Origin: Apoderus coryli
Taxonomy: Eukaryota > Arthropoda > Insecta > Coleoptera > Attelabidae
DNA length: 64,000 nucleotides
Direction: 5' to 3'
NCBI GenBank assembly: GCA_911728435.2
Contig: OU452198.1
Location: 11,194,001-11,258,000, forward strand
The translations under genes and the position numbers were made by a program. This document shows, piece by piece, positions 22,470 to 35,129 of the stretch (within the stretch, counting starts at the first letter, position 1; each line of letters starts with the position of its first letter). The notes under the pieces were generated by a model that saw only the letters and a program-made list of their open reading frames with translations, did no database searches and was not told where the DNA came from.

Positions 22470-22665
22470 TACTTGTCACTTATGTTTTGAAACTTTTGTT
22501 TTATTAATGTTTTCAAATAATGTTAGAAAACGGCGGTTAGTTTACTTTTGAAAACTCCATTTAAAAGGTGTTTAAATTGTACAACTTTTCTCTAATTTAA
22601 CCGACCTTGTAACTCCCACAATTTCTAAGAATGTTATCCCATTTTTATCTTAAACACAGTGTATA
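22470..22665. repeat. Dispersed repeat, inverted relative to 29170-29335
   Basis: Shares, inverted, AAAAGGTGTTTAA, TCTCTAATTTAACCGAC and TTATCCCATTTTTATCTT with 29170-29335. Non-coding. Confidence 0.65.
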
Positions 22666-22892
22666 TTATTTATATTATTATAATTACAACAATAATAATA
22701 ACAATCTAAACTAACCGAACTACCCAACTACTTTATTCAAAAATCAGAAATAAAAAAGTAATAAACTGTTGACTCCAGGCAACACAACCGATTTTTTACA
22801 GTTTGTTAGTAAAGTGCCTTAATACGTTTCTTACTGCTGTCTTAAATAAGTAACTTCTTACACAATGAAATCATAATTAAGCTTTTAACTAA

Positions 22893-22935
22893 CCACTGAT
22901 GATGGAGCCTGGTGCTCTGAAACATGTGTGATAAA
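22893..22935 (+). ncRNA. Hammerhead-like motif, decayed
   Basis: ACCA-CTGATGA, stem II GGAGC with GCTCT, GAAACATGTG. The expected cut nucleotide is G, which hammerheads do not cleave. Same family as the motif at 20.1 kb. Confidence 0.35.
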
Positions 22936-22999
22936 AACGAGAGAATCGTTGTATTAAATTTGTATCGTGGAGGTCAGACTTTTATTTCCTACGTTTAAC

Positions 23000-25900
23000 A
23001 TTCAACCCCACTTAAATATGGATTACCTACTTCTTTAAACTTTTTATTAATCCGTGAGGATTATTTTAACTGATTTGTTTAGAATTTGAAGATATCGCAT
23101 ATAGCGATTTAATTAGTTAAAAAAATATTTTCATAAACAATAAATATGTAGTAATTAAATAATTGGTAACCCCACGCATATTTTTTCTAAATCATTTTGA
23201 TTTATAGGTACCTAAATGTTTTATTGCAGACCATTTTCTAACGGTTTATTCAAAATTATTCATACAAACAACGTGTTTTCCAAACACATAGAGTTTGCGA
23301 ATATCAACATTCCAAGTGATAGATTGATCACAAATCTAAAATAACCTCCTCAAAACTATAATAATGCTCTAGATATTATGTAATTATATTTGTACGAGCT
23401 CGGTATATTCTAAAAAGTGGAAAGATTTTTATACCAGAAGCAAATAAGTATGAAATAAGTTCAAGGTGTCCAACAAAAAATTAAGAATTAATGCACGAGT
23501 AGATCTGCATATTTAAGTGACCTTTTTTCCATTTATCTTTCCCGTAAGACTCTTGGTGATTGGCTATATTTCCAAATAAAATATATTTTTTTATTTTTAT
23601 TTAAATTATTTCATATTTCGAGAAAGATTAGGATTTTTTTTATTTTGACCCCTATTCCACTATTTACGAACGCCTATCTAAGCACGTTTTTATGATCAAT
23701 TTCATAGCTTTGTTCCCGTTTCAATTCATTGTACTGAATTCAGTACGAAACGATTAGATTCAGTACGTTTAGTACAATTTTCAAAAATAGCGATATTCAG
23801 TACGAAATACGAACATCAGAAAAATATCAAAATTTGAGGCTTTGGATTAAAAGCCAAAAGTATAATTGGTAATTTAGTATATTTTTTGTGCATATGTAGT
23901 TGTAGTTGTACATGTGCTGCCATCTGCGGTCGATTAACTTTGTTAAACCTAAAACAAACATTTTAAAATATAAATATTATCAAAACCATGTCCTCAGACA
24001 ATGTCAAAACTAATTAGTCCGGTTTTAAGTTGGTTTCTATAAATATAGAGTCCGTTAAAAAGTATCTGATATAAAAAACTTAGCTCGTGATACCGCCTAT
24101 TGAAGCTCGGGCCCGTGTTTATGGAACACGCGAAGCACTGGGAGATACGCCACTGCTTAGCATGTATGTAAACATAAAATTAAAATTGAAGTTGGTTGTT
24201 TTTAGATCAATTATAGAAACAAAGTAATTCCTCTGTCGACGTTTCGACTTTTATTAATACATTAATAAAGTTTTGGAAAACTTTTCGTTAGCAAACTGTA
24301 TTTCAATAATTTTATTAATGCTGTTTACTAAGGACCAGTTTTGTCCCAAAATTTTCAAACTCGAATTTCTCGAAAACCTTTAAGTTTTTCGAGAAAAAAG
24401 AAGTAGGTATGCCTTTTTAATGTAGAAAACTTTATTTTATCATATTTTTGAAACAAAATGAATAAAAATCACAAGGAAAAAAGTTAGGTTATAATTAAGG
24501 CAAGGGTCCCCCCGTTTACCCGCCTATGGTAATCCTTTTTTAATAAATTTCATGTCAGTTTACGACATTTAAATAGGTGAATAAATATGCTACATTTGGT
24601 TAATTCATCTTTACTCGTTTCGAAAATATTTCAAAAAAATCGTCCTCAGGCAGTCATTTTTAACACCCTGTATCTTTGTAAATAAGGACTTTTCGAAAAA
24701 TTACAATTTAGGTTTGTTTGATGATTAAATGTCCCCAATTCGCTCACAAATGTTGGCCATTCTTTCTGAAACACCCTGTATATTACTTTCCAAGGTGTAG
24801 GTGGTTATTATACGGGGTTTATTTATACTAAATAGATCATTTTCCTCGTGGGATCCTATTAATTAAATTTACATAAGCAGAGCTCAAATTTTGGGTGTCC
24901 ACTTGTTTATTTACGTTATTTTGATGTATTTTTATATCTATCATCTCTTTCAAAAGTCTTTTTTTGTAGTTTCGCTGTCCACCAAGAATTTCTGTCTTTT
25001 CAAAATCAATGTTAATGCGACGTTACATGACTTTGATTATGTTTTGTGGTGTTATTGAACGATGACGTTAAAGCGAACCTGTCAACCCCACAATGACTTA
25101 GATGGTGGTGCGGCTATGCGGCAGATTTCAATTCAAATGCGTAGGCTACAAAATTGCTAAAAATAAATCAAAACTGTAGGTAGTGTCTCGGCTTTTCCTT
25201 TAAAATGACCATTTTCCAAGTAATCGTCCATTCCGTTACTCTACGGACACCCTGTATATTGTATTTTAGTACGTCTATATATGTATTTACAAATTACTAA
25301 TCAATATAAATTTTATCCTAGCATTGCAACCAAATATTGATATTTGTGGGTATAAATAATTCTTGCTACTAGGTACAACTTATAATACCTGAATTTCTTT
25401 GCAAAATTACAAAACAAATAGAATTTTGAACAAACTGAAACACAATTTGATAGCAAATACCAATGGGCGATGTTAAAATTTTGAAATTATTTAAAGACAA
25501 CCTTAATAAATGAATGATTAAATTCTTCGCTTACGTTTCTGAAACAATCCATGTTGCTTTCAAACCACAGTGTTGTTTATAGTCATATACGTACATACAA
25601 GTAAGTGTTTCACTTTTAGGAGGCTAAAAATATACTAAAAATTAAACAGATGTGCTGGTGTTACATGGATGTGTGTAAAATTTTTTAATGTTTATTTACG
25701 TTGCGTTTTTATCTCCGTCTGCCTATCTAATCTGCGGTTTTATATATTTTTTCTCACTCTATCATGCAGGCTTCCCTTGATCAATAAGTTATAATCCATT
25801 AGTTAATTTGTTCGCCAACAAACAGCACCAATCCAAAATTTGTAGTTGGAATAAATGCCTTGGTACAGTAAACTATCTCATAGAAAATTATGGACAATAT

Positions 25901-26880
25901 GTACCAGAATTAAAGAGTTGTATCCCGACGCAAAATATCACAACTTAATTGAATGGAATAAAATCAGTAGGTATAGTCTTTCTAATTTTAGTTTAAAATG
26001 ATATAAAAAACCACAACGCGATATCCCTTTGTAATGTCCTTTTAAACTTTTCATAACAATACATGTCCTACGATATTTTAAAAATCCATTATCTATTAAC
26101 AATAATTGTATGTTCATTTGTATAAAAGTATACTGTATTTTTCCTTGCAGCTACAACACGGCAACATATAAACCTACGCTGAAAAAGACTAATCCATGTT
26201 CGAACAGCAAGGAGCATACCTTTATAATAATTAATACTATTGTTAATACTTGTTATGCATAGATATAAGTAGATACATTTATAATAATATGCTTCTGATA
26301 TTATAAACTAACAACAAATTTTACTCACTTAGACAGTGACATTTTGTGGTTTTATTAAAAATTATTATCTAATTTGATAGATCTTCTTTCATTTTATTAA
26401 TCTAAGAAAAACTATTGAACAAATCATGGTTACAGTATTCTGCCACCGTGTTTTACTGTCGGACACACATTTTTTTGTTTAAAGTCCATATTAAGTCTTC
26501 GCGATACCATATGATGTCCATCCGATTATATTTAGATTAATCTGAGAAAATAACAAGTTTCCAAAAATCATTTGTTTCATTCATATATTTATTTGCAAAC
26601 TCTTTTTTTTCGATTAATCATTAAGCCAATACTGTTTCCAGTCACTGTAGTTATTTGTATTACTGTCGGTATCCTTTGCCAGGCATGATTAATAATTCGT
26701 CTTATATACGAGGGCGAAATGTATCAAAAACCGCTGCACGCGATGCCCTTTTATAATGTAAAGAGGCATGGGGACGTATAGCCCCGGTAGAATCGTTAAA
26801 TGTATATATTTAAATTAACTTTGGATAAACTATATATCAAATTCAAACAAAATATAAAAAGCAGAAAATAAATCCAGCCA
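23000..26880. other. Non-coding AT-rich stretch with MITE ends
   Basis: No gene recognised. ACACCCTGTA-type element ends occur at about 24665, 24773 and 25249. A short piece at 23620-23680 (TTTACGAACGCC) matches the degenerate repeat arrays at 42 and 46 kb. Confidence 0.4.
25080..25262 (+). repeat. Dispersed repeat, inverted relative to 18950-19180
   Basis: See 18950-19180 for the shared blocks. It ends at an ACACCCTG-TA terminus, which suggests both are ends of one MITE family. Confidence 0.55.
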
Positions 26881-26904
26881 CAGATGTTGTTTAAATCATT
26901 ATTA

Positions 26905-27231
26905 CGAGGGTTGCTATTTATTTATTGAGAACTGGCAACACTGGTATTGCCAGGTGAAATCTGACATCGCTGTCTTGATGTTTATGTTTGACATTTCAGA
27001 CATTATACGCACTGACAACGTTTTGACGTGCGAGCAATATTTATTTTGTTTACAGAAAGTTGAAATGTTCTTCTCGGGAGAGAAACCATCGATGCTGTGC
27101 GAAAACTAATTGAAGAAGATCGTCATGTGACATATCGTTGGATGTTCGTAAGCTATGTGCGCGGTGGGTTGCACATTTGAAATTTGGCAATGTTGTTGCT
27201 AGAAATAGGGAGATTATATGACCCCTAACTA
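26905..27231 (+). mobile_element. mariner 5' remnant
   Basis: TA then CGAGGGTTGCTATTTATTTA, the same terminus type as the mariner at 14098. A fragment reads ETIDAVRKLIEEDRH, the inter-helix region of mariner transposase. Truncated where the Tc1 element begins. Confidence 0.65.
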
Positions 27232-28802
27232 AACACACCGGCAAATGTAAAGGAACGAAGATAAATGAAATTGAAGATATTTATTTTATTTATTTATTGT
27301 GGTGCCTAGGTCTCGACAGCCATGAACGCTTTTTGTATATTTTATCCATTTTTGTCAAGTTAGCTAAAGTCAAAGTCAAACCCAATGTGTAAACATTTGT
27401 GAGTTGTTGCATTAAATTTGAAACGCGTATTTTCTCTACATCACAATTTGTTATTTTTTCAGAAGTAATTGTTCACATTTGGTTTGTTTTTGTTTACTAT
27501 CGTCATCTTATTTGTGAAACAGTCCATAATGGGCGATTTAGCATCGACTGAGATCGCTAGAGCTGTAACATTGATCGAAAATGGTTGATCTTACAGTGAT
27601 GTTGCTGACATGTTTGGTAAAACAAAATCAACGATCCATTGTAATGTTACACGTTGGGGGCAAACTGAAGTAGTAGTATGTGAGAGCTCAGAAAACGATC
27701 AACCACGGCTGTAGATGATCGATTTGTAATTTTGAACATACTACGAAATAGGCGTCTAACAGCTGTTCAAACAAGAAATCAACTGGAAGAAGTACGTGGA
27801 ACCAGAATAAGTGAGCGTACAGTTAGAAGAAGACTCAAAGAAGTTGGTATCAAGTCCTATAGGCCAAAAAAGCCCCAAAACTTCAGAGACGTGATCGGGT
27901 AGAGCGACTCGCCTTTGAGAACACCAAAATTGGAATAATGACCAATGGGGTCAAGTTTTATTGACGGATGAGAGCCGTTTCTGCATACATTCGATTGATG
28001 TTAGGGAAAGATTGTATCGACGTCCAGGAGAACAAAATGAACAATTTAATTTTACTCCTACTGTCTCTTTCGATGGAGGCTCAATTATGGTGTGGGGTGG
28101 CATATGTTTAGGGGCACGCACAGAGTTAGTGGTTATTGATGGCTGTACTTAACTGCAGATAGGTACATAAGGGATGTTCTGCAAAACCATGTGGTACCTT
28201 TTGCCCCACATATCGCATATCGTAGCCAATTTTCTCTTAATGCAGGACATTGCTCGCCCGCACGTGGCTCTTTGTGTAACTGACTTTTTAAATCAAGTGG
28301 CAATACCGACAATGAATTGGCCAACATGTTCCCCGGACTTGAATCCGATTGAACATGCTAGGCAGACGATTGAGGTCAAACATTTCTGGTGTCCAAAACA
28401 CAGAAGAAACGACAGCTGCTCTAATTTAAATATGGGAGAATTTGCCTCAGGAAATGATCGACAACGTCATTAAAAGTATGAGACGCCGGATGACTTCAGT
28501 CATAAGGGCTCGTGGGAGAAACACACGTTATTAAAAAAAATAATCCCTGTAATTTTGCTTCATAATTAAATGTTTAAATCAAATTAAAGCGTAGAATTAA
28601 TTTATTAAAAAAAAACGCTATTTTTATCATCTGTTTTTAAACACGCTTCAAAATGGGTATGAAGCTTCGCAAAACAAACTGCAATTAGCTAGTCCTTTTA
28701 ATAAATTCCGTACAAATTTGTAAGGAGAAGAAAAGATCATGTAGAAAAAAATTGAAAAAACAACCCAATTTATGTGCGTACCTTTAAATTTGCCGGTGTG
28801 TG
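27232..28802 (+). mobile_element. Tc1 element with intact TIRs, 1571 bp
   Basis: TA at 27230-27231 and 28803-28804. The left end AACACACCGGCAAATGTAAA and the right end (reverse complement CACACACCGGCAAATTTAAA) differ at two positions of about 23. The single transposase gene inside is broken. Confidence 0.92.
27529..28534 (+). pseudogene. Tc1 transposase (DD34E), multiple lesions
   Basis: ATG at 27529 opens MGDLASTEIARAVTLIENG, the first helix-turn-helix. A TGA follows, then several frameshifts. Recognisable later parts: VRRRLKEVGIKSYRPKKP, LLTDESRFCIHS (first Asp), a QDIARPHVA block (second Asp) and SPDLNPIEH (Glu) at DD34E spacing. The end reads SMRRRMTSVIRARG. Confidence 0.9.
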
Positions 28803-28875
28803 TAGATCAAAATTATTAATTTATAAATCAGAGGAGTCTGCTCCACAAAATATCTTTATATAGATGCTTAAATCA

Positions 28876-28917
28876 AACAAACATGTTTCGGAACTTACTG
28901 TTCCATCTTCAGTGGCA
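28876..28917 (-). ncRNA. Hammerhead-like motif, decayed
   Basis: Minus strand: GCCA-CTGAAGA, GGAAC-GTTCC stem II, GAAACATGTT. Stem I pairing is poor. Related to 20.1 and 22.9 kb. Confidence 0.3.
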
Positions 28918-29169
28918 TTAATAAATCTTACATATAAATCTTACTAAGTGTTTTTAAGTGTTAATATGGATTCAAACATGTACACACACTTTGTGAGAAA
29001 AAGTTTTATTTATTAGCGAAAACATAAGGTCAATCGTTAAAAAATTTTTTTGAAATATATTAATTTACATTATTATGCAGCAGAATTTATTGTGATACAC
29101 ACTCAATTTGAAAAGTTTCTTTTTGTAAATCATTTCAATTAATAAAGGTATACTTTGTAGTTTGAATTG

Positions 29170-29335
29170 AAGTATCAAAATATACACTGTGTCCAAGATA
29201 AGAATGGGATAGCATTGGAATCTTGGAAACGGTAGGAATTACAATGTCGGTTAAATTAGAGAAAAGTTGTACAAGTTAAACACCTTTTAAATGGTGTTTT
29301 TAAAAGTAAACTAACTTGAGCCGTTTTCGAGAATT
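29170..29335. repeat. Dispersed repeat, inverted partner of 22470-22665
   Basis: See 22470-22665. It begins at ACACTGTGTCC, which may be an element terminus. Confidence 0.6.
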
Positions 29336-30109
29336 ATTGAAAAAACAATTTTTTACGATTTTAGTTTTTATTTATTTCCAACATTCTTTTTACAGATATA
29401 ACAAAATTAAAAGCACTTTCTTATTGTTACTTTTTGAGTTGAATAACATAGCGTTTACAAATTTTCACTACGACGTTTCGTTTCTGAAAAACCATCATCA
29501 ACTCGGTTTTTTTAAATACGGCACTGGTTTTTTTATTGTTAAATTTAAAGTCGGCAAAAATTTATATAACAAGCTACTTACACTTATTTTAAGCAGTTCT
29601 ATCACCTCTAGCCATTTGGCCATGTCTTTCTGAAACACCGTGTATATTCGATCAATAGATTTTTTTAAACTACTAAATGTTTTCTAATATGCTCTCATTG
29701 TACTTATTATTAATTGAAAATAAACCGATTCTACATCACAATTTACTTAAACGTTAAAGCACTATCCGTTTTCTACCTCGACGATCTACAACAGGTGATT
29801 AATATTAAATTTGATTGCCAAATTACGTCAGATCATCTAATTTAATTAGCGAAATTATGTATAACTTCGCATATTAATAACTATTGTTATGTCTTATGGG
29901 CTCTGAATAAAAAAAAATAATTAACACAAATAACAATAATTACAATTAAGTCAGTGCTTAATGTTTTTATTATTATTATTATACAGGGTGATTGGTAAAA
30001 CTAAAAATGTAAACCTATATCAATTTTGTTATTCTGAATCAACAAATAAATATCGTGTTATTAAAAACCCTTTAGTTTCCAAAATATTAAAAAAAGTTAC
30101 GCCAAAGTG

Positions 30110-30410
30110 TAAGGATAATAACAGTAAATTCAAATAAAGCCCAATAATAATGCAAATAATTGAATTTAATCAGTTCAGTACAACAGCTTTTTTCTATGTT
30201 CGACTATTCTCTGAGAACGTAATTATCTGACTAAAAGATCACTTCTCTTTCGGCATCCAAATTGAAACTTGTACATTCAATCTTTTTGTCGTTGACATGT
30301 TTAGGGAGTGTTAACATAAACAAATACAGAAAGTGCAGTGCCCTCCTTGTTTAGGAATCTTACGTCATATGATATAATGATTGAAATATAACTAATAACA
30401 CATTAACTAT
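30110..30410 (+). repeat. Dispersed repeat, copy 2 of 21120-21770
   Basis: Continuous version of the repeat lacking the ~320-bp insertion seen in the first copy. Preceded by a TA-CAGGGTG terminus at 29982. Confidence 0.65.
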
Positions 30411-31390
30411 TATAGGAAGAAACTTTACATTAATTACCTAATAGCGGATGTATCTAATCTAGTTATCGCATTTAAACTATCGTGTGCTCAGAAAAATAAA
30501 CAAACATAGACGTGGTATAACAAGAAATTAATCACAAAAATATTTGTATGCTGCAGAACTTCTTATATGTTTACTAATAAATTCCAACACTGTTGCCAGA
30601 ATTGTTATTTCCGATTGTATTGTATATCTAGTACTTATTTAGTTATGGCAACAGTGTAATCAGACTTTGAATAGAACTGGCAATACCAGACGGCAGAACG
30701 TCAAGAGATATTAAAAATTGCGCATTCACAAAAATCCAGTTCTACCGAATACAAATGCGTGGCCACGCGGCATTTGTATTGTTTTGTGTATTGTGTACGG
30801 TTGACGTTGACGGTTGCAGTGCTTTTTACGAAACTCTTCCACTTTACTGCATTTTTAGTGTGTAAAACTGTTTTTTTTTTAAATAATAAGGAAAAAATGC
30901 TTAGTTGGCTTGTCGAGTGATTTTCCGAGTGAGGTTACGTTTCACATGTAAGTATAATGGCATAGATTTTGGGATTTCGTAGCGATAGCAGTTAACATGA
31001 GTTGTATTAATATACTATTATATACCTAGGTGCAAAATGTACAGTAAAATACGAGTAGTAAACAATAAGAATTGTAAAGTGACGTACCTACTTCTCTTGG
31101 TTTAAGTTTTGAAACGATCACAAAAAGTTCTTATGTTTGTCCACAACATTTCAACCAAAGATACCATTACTACTATTAGAAAACAAACATACAGCATATG
31201 CTGATGATGCTAAAAATGATTAATGTTAGTTTTTATCGTTTGTTTTTATTTACGTGTCTGTTTATATAATTATTTTATATTGTTGTTGTTTTATAATAAT
31301 TGACGTACTACAATTGTATTTGTTTCAATATGTAGTCAATAAAGAATATTTTTGAAATGGGCTTGTTTAACAAAACAAGACTTAAAATCC

Positions 31391-31491
31391 GAGAGTTTGT
31401 CTGTCAACCACTATACTTTCACCAGACGGCCGTTTCGTCGATCCACGACTCATCAGTGGTGATCGGTCAGTAGTTGACAGCCAAACTCTCG
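31391..31491 (-). ncRNA. Type I hammerhead ribozyme, canonical core
   Basis: Minus strand in order: arm CGAGAGTTTG, CTGTCAACTACT, stem I base TCACCA, core CTGATGA, stem II GTCG-TGGAT-CGAC, GAAA, minimal stem III ACGG-CCGT, cleavage GTC|TGGTGA (between 31425 and 31424). Then come the complementary arms AGTGGTTGACAG and CAAACTCTCG. All invariant core bases are present, and stem I extends to about 30 bp with an internal loop. Hammerheads with such tiny palindromic stem III are known from retrozymes, Penelope-like elements and Schistosoma SINE-like repeats. No second tandem copy is seen here. Confidence 0.82.
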
Positions 31492-31789
31492 TAAATAATG
31501 TGGTATATACCACACACGGTACAGAGATGTAAAAGGATGTGTTTGGCGACATCTAGTTTTATCGTTGGTAGTACGCCGAGTGAACAACAGTTCCTATTTC
31601 GGCTGCCTGGGAGGTCTCTGACCCCATAAAGCAACTACCAACACATAGAATATTTTTATTTGATGATGGATAATTTATTTCGTTTAACAAAGAATATATT
31701 TAATTATTTGAGAAATAGTTTTTTTTTTGGTTTCATAATAATTTTTTTCTTGTCTTAACCTAGTAAAACTGTTTGCATCATTACTGTTT

Positions 31790-32990
31790 GCATCATACTT
31801 GCTTAATAGAAGGCAGTTAGTTTCTGTAAATAATGTAAATTCAAGTATAGTTTGTGTTAAGAATGGTGTGCCGCAGGGATCGGTATTAGGACCTATCCTT
31901 TTTTTGCTGTACATAAATGATTTAGCTCTTAATATAGATATATTAGGTAACGGGACCAGCGTTTTGTTTGCCGATGACACGTCATTGTTAACGCGTAGTG
32001 CGCGAGATAGAGATGAGTGTTTCAATGCGGCGAAAACTTGGTTCAGTGCTAATAAGTTGTGTTTAAATGAGGCCAAAACACAACAAATAGTGTTCGATTC
32101 TGATAAATTTGCAATTAGATCAAATCCGGTTAAGCTGCTTGGGTTGACGCTGGACTCCACACTGAACTGGTCTAACCATGTGTCGGCACTTTGTGCGCGT
32201 CTGTCAAGTCAACTTTTTGTCATGAGGCAGATGCGTTGATTGGTATGCTCTAATGACATCATGAAAACGATTTACTTTGCTCTGATACACAGTCACCTAA
32301 ATTATGGCGTGGTTTTGTGGGGAAATTCGGTGTCATCCCACAGAGCATTTGTATTGCAAAAGGCTGCAGTGAGGATTATTGATGGCGCGGGTCACCGAGA
32401 TCACTGTAGAGCCTTGTTTCTTAAATACAGAATTTTGCCTCTACCTTGCGTGTACATACTCGAGAACCTTCTTAATGTACATAAAAAAAGGCATGATATT
32501 CAAGCTCACTCCGCGTTTCATGCATATGGAACTAGACATGCGAGTGAGTTGGTTGCTCCGTTCTCGAGGATTCGTATAACGCAGGACAATAAATTAGATG
32601 TAAATTTATACAATAGGATTAAGCAATTGCATCCATTTGTAAATATAGAAGATATGACACTAAAAAAATTTAAATTTTCCAAAGAATTTCTCATAAGTCA
32701 GTGTTTCTATAATATTAATGAATATTACATATTTAATTACGATTAGGTGGGAAAAATTGTTATTTTTAGTTTGAATATTGTTATTTTTAGTGTAATTATT
32801 GTTATTTTTAGTTGAATTATTGTTGTTTCAGTTGATGTATTTATATAGGTCAGCCATTATGATGCTGAATTTATTATTATGGTAGATAATTAATTATTAG
32901 TTTGTAACACATTTTAGTTAATTTATATAATTTAGTTGCTATGCGAACCATAAATGTACAAAGTATGTAAGAATGGTGAATAAAGTCTAA
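31790..32990 (+). mobile_element. 5'-truncated LINE (CR1/Jockey-like)
   Basis: Carries the C-terminal two thirds of a reverse transcriptase, then a 3' UTR ending AATAAAGTCTAAAGTCTAG. Truncated at the 5' side near 31790. Confidence 0.85.
31799..32746 (+). pseudogene. LINE reverse transcriptase C-terminal part, one in-frame stop
   Basis: GVPQGSVLGPILFLLYINDL, then LFADDTSLL (catalytic YADD-type block) and LGLTLDSTLNW. A TGA at 32237-32239 is the only break before the ALIHSHLNYGVVLWG and QKAAVRII blocks. The rest runs to a stop at 32744. The single lesion suggests a young copy. Confidence 0.88.
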
Positions 32991-33354
32991 AGTCTAGTAG
33001 AAACAGATTCCGTTTCTCAGCTCTAGGATAAACTATCCATTTCCAATGTGGTTTCTTATAATTAGAAAATGTGAAAAAACAAATTGTGTTATTATGTTAT
33101 TATATACCTTTCGCACTTAATAATAAATATTTTCATAAAATAGACAGAATTTCCTTTTAACCCGTCTGGGGTTCTATCTATCTATTATTTAATAAATTAT
33201 ATTTGAAATGCCACAGTTCTTGCGTATTTATTTATTTTATTATTGGAAACTACAACCACGATTTCAAAAGAATTATACTAATCCACCGACTTTTGTTTAC
33301 AACACTGCTGCTTCTGTCATTAAAAAGGTAAATATAAACCTTTATGTTATTAAG

Positions 33355-33475
33355 ACCTCAGAAAAATAAATAAACAGAAATGTCATCTAATTTCAATGTT
33401 TGTTTATTTTTCTGAGATTAAGACAAACTTGGAAATTAGATGGCATTTCTATGCTTGTTTATATTTCTGAGAAAG
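33355..33475. repeat. Palindromic short repeat
   Basis: CTCAGAAAAATAAATAAACA is followed by its near-complement ending TTTTCTGAG, then a third related arm (GATGGCATTTCT) to 33472. A related arm occurs at 30487-30510. Confidence 0.6.
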
Positions 33476-33479
33476 AAAA

Positions 33480-34790
33480 CAGATTTGTGTGTTATTCTTA
33501 TGGAATCTACTCGCTTAAACAACATACTAACTTACAATGCTGTGCTTCCAGAATGTCTTTGAAATTATCTCTATCCTACACCTCGTTATTATTCGTCGTT
33601 ATTCGCGCAATACCGTAATTAATTAATTAGATTAATCTGAAATCTATTTAAACCCGACACACGCGCAGATGCTTAATTAAACACACAATTAATAAATAAA
33701 CATGGGGAGGTTATTTTATTTTTGCTAAAATAATTTGATTGTTGAAAAAATTCCATATTCAATTCATTCAAGATCTGGCAATAATCAAGAAAAGATGAAA
33801 AATTCGGTGATGTCACACTTTATTCGAAGATTTTTACCATAAACATATTCCAGCACATTTTTCTCAATAGATTTACACATGGAACATTCTTAGATACTTG
33901 ATTTTCCAACAAATTTAATTTACTCAACTCCCACAATAATATTATACTGATATTAAAACATTATTTTATCTAAAAAAAAACTACTAATTTATACTGATTT
34001 TTATTTTACTACTATTCACATGAACTAAATCTGGCAGAATTGTTTTTAAATGACACAAGTTGACACATTTGGCATTCGAATAGTGATTTTTTACCGTCCT
34101 CACCAGACGGGTTACAATTTCAATAATAATAAAAAGGTTCAATGAACTGGGTCATAAAGATGCAAGAACTGTATCGATATATTCCATACGATCTCAATTT
34201 CTTTTTAAGGTTGAACTATTGTCTCGAGGATTGCAACTGAGTTTATTGGCCGCTTGTAGTCAAATAAAAACGTAATTTTGATTGTTATACCTATAGTTAA
34301 TTTCACGATTTGGACCTACAATTTTTCCATATTATGGTCAGACGCTTTATGGGCGGGTTTAGGTAGGAGTAGCCTATGAGCCGTTTGCCACTATCAATAA
34401 AGTGATGAAAATCTGTTATTTAAAGATACAAAGATGCATTAACTGTGTTTTTTAGCCAAATACCTATAGATATACCTAAATTCTAACCTTATACTAATCT
34501 CATCGACTATCCAGAGCAATTATGATTTTATACGGTACGTCTGGAAGAACGTCGCTCCTTTAGTGTCTTTATTGAGTTTAGCATTTCCATAGTATTCATA
34601 CAGCATAGAAAACAAGGAATACCTATTTACTGCATACCTACCTATATTCGAACTCAAATTTTTCCTCAATTAAATTAAATAATTGTTTGTATTAGGGCAC
34701 CAAATGACGTCAATACAGAAAAAAACAACTGACTATCGCATGCGAAATTAATTTTGTTAATTACTTTACCATATGCAAAAATATTATCAT
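33480..34790. other. Non-coding AT-rich stretch
   Basis: No reading frame, terminal repeat or RNA motif recognised. Confidence 0.4.
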
Positions 34791-34796
34791 ATTATA

Positions 34797-35129
34797 CACG
34801 GTGTTTCACTGTCCAGGATAGACTAGAAGTTTATAGAAATCGAGGCATGGATTATTTTAAAAATTTGGTTACTTTAGTAGGTCAATCTAATTTTTTCTTC
34901 TAAAATAATTTGATATTCGTGCTACTTCCGGTTATCCCAGAACTCTATACCAACTTTGTAATTTCTTCGTTTGATAAGGGAAAATTATGAAGTTTTGGCA
35001 GTGATTCAATAAGGTCTTACGGAATTCAACTGCGGTGACACATAGGCTCACCAAGTTACAGAGTGGTCTCAAATTATGGTAGTAACTAGAAAAAATAGGC
35101 ATGTCATTTTTCGCATATGGAACACCCTG
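34797..35129. mobile_element. 333-bp MITE of the TA-CAGGG type
   Basis: TA, CACGGTGTTTC at the left; GGAACACCCTG, TA at the right. No coding capacity. The termini resemble those of the mariner-like element at 35729-41008. Confidence 0.55.

Noticed and set aside
26140..26220. Acceptor-like TTTTCCTTGCAG followed by about 70 bp without a nearby stop
   Set aside because: Too short, no recognisable protein and no donor partner.
30640..30960. GC-richer stretch ending in a perfect splice donor (CACAT-GTAAGTA), possibly a non-coding first exon on the plus strand
   Set aside because: No downstream coding exon on the plus strand could be linked to it, and the peptidase gene is on the other strand.
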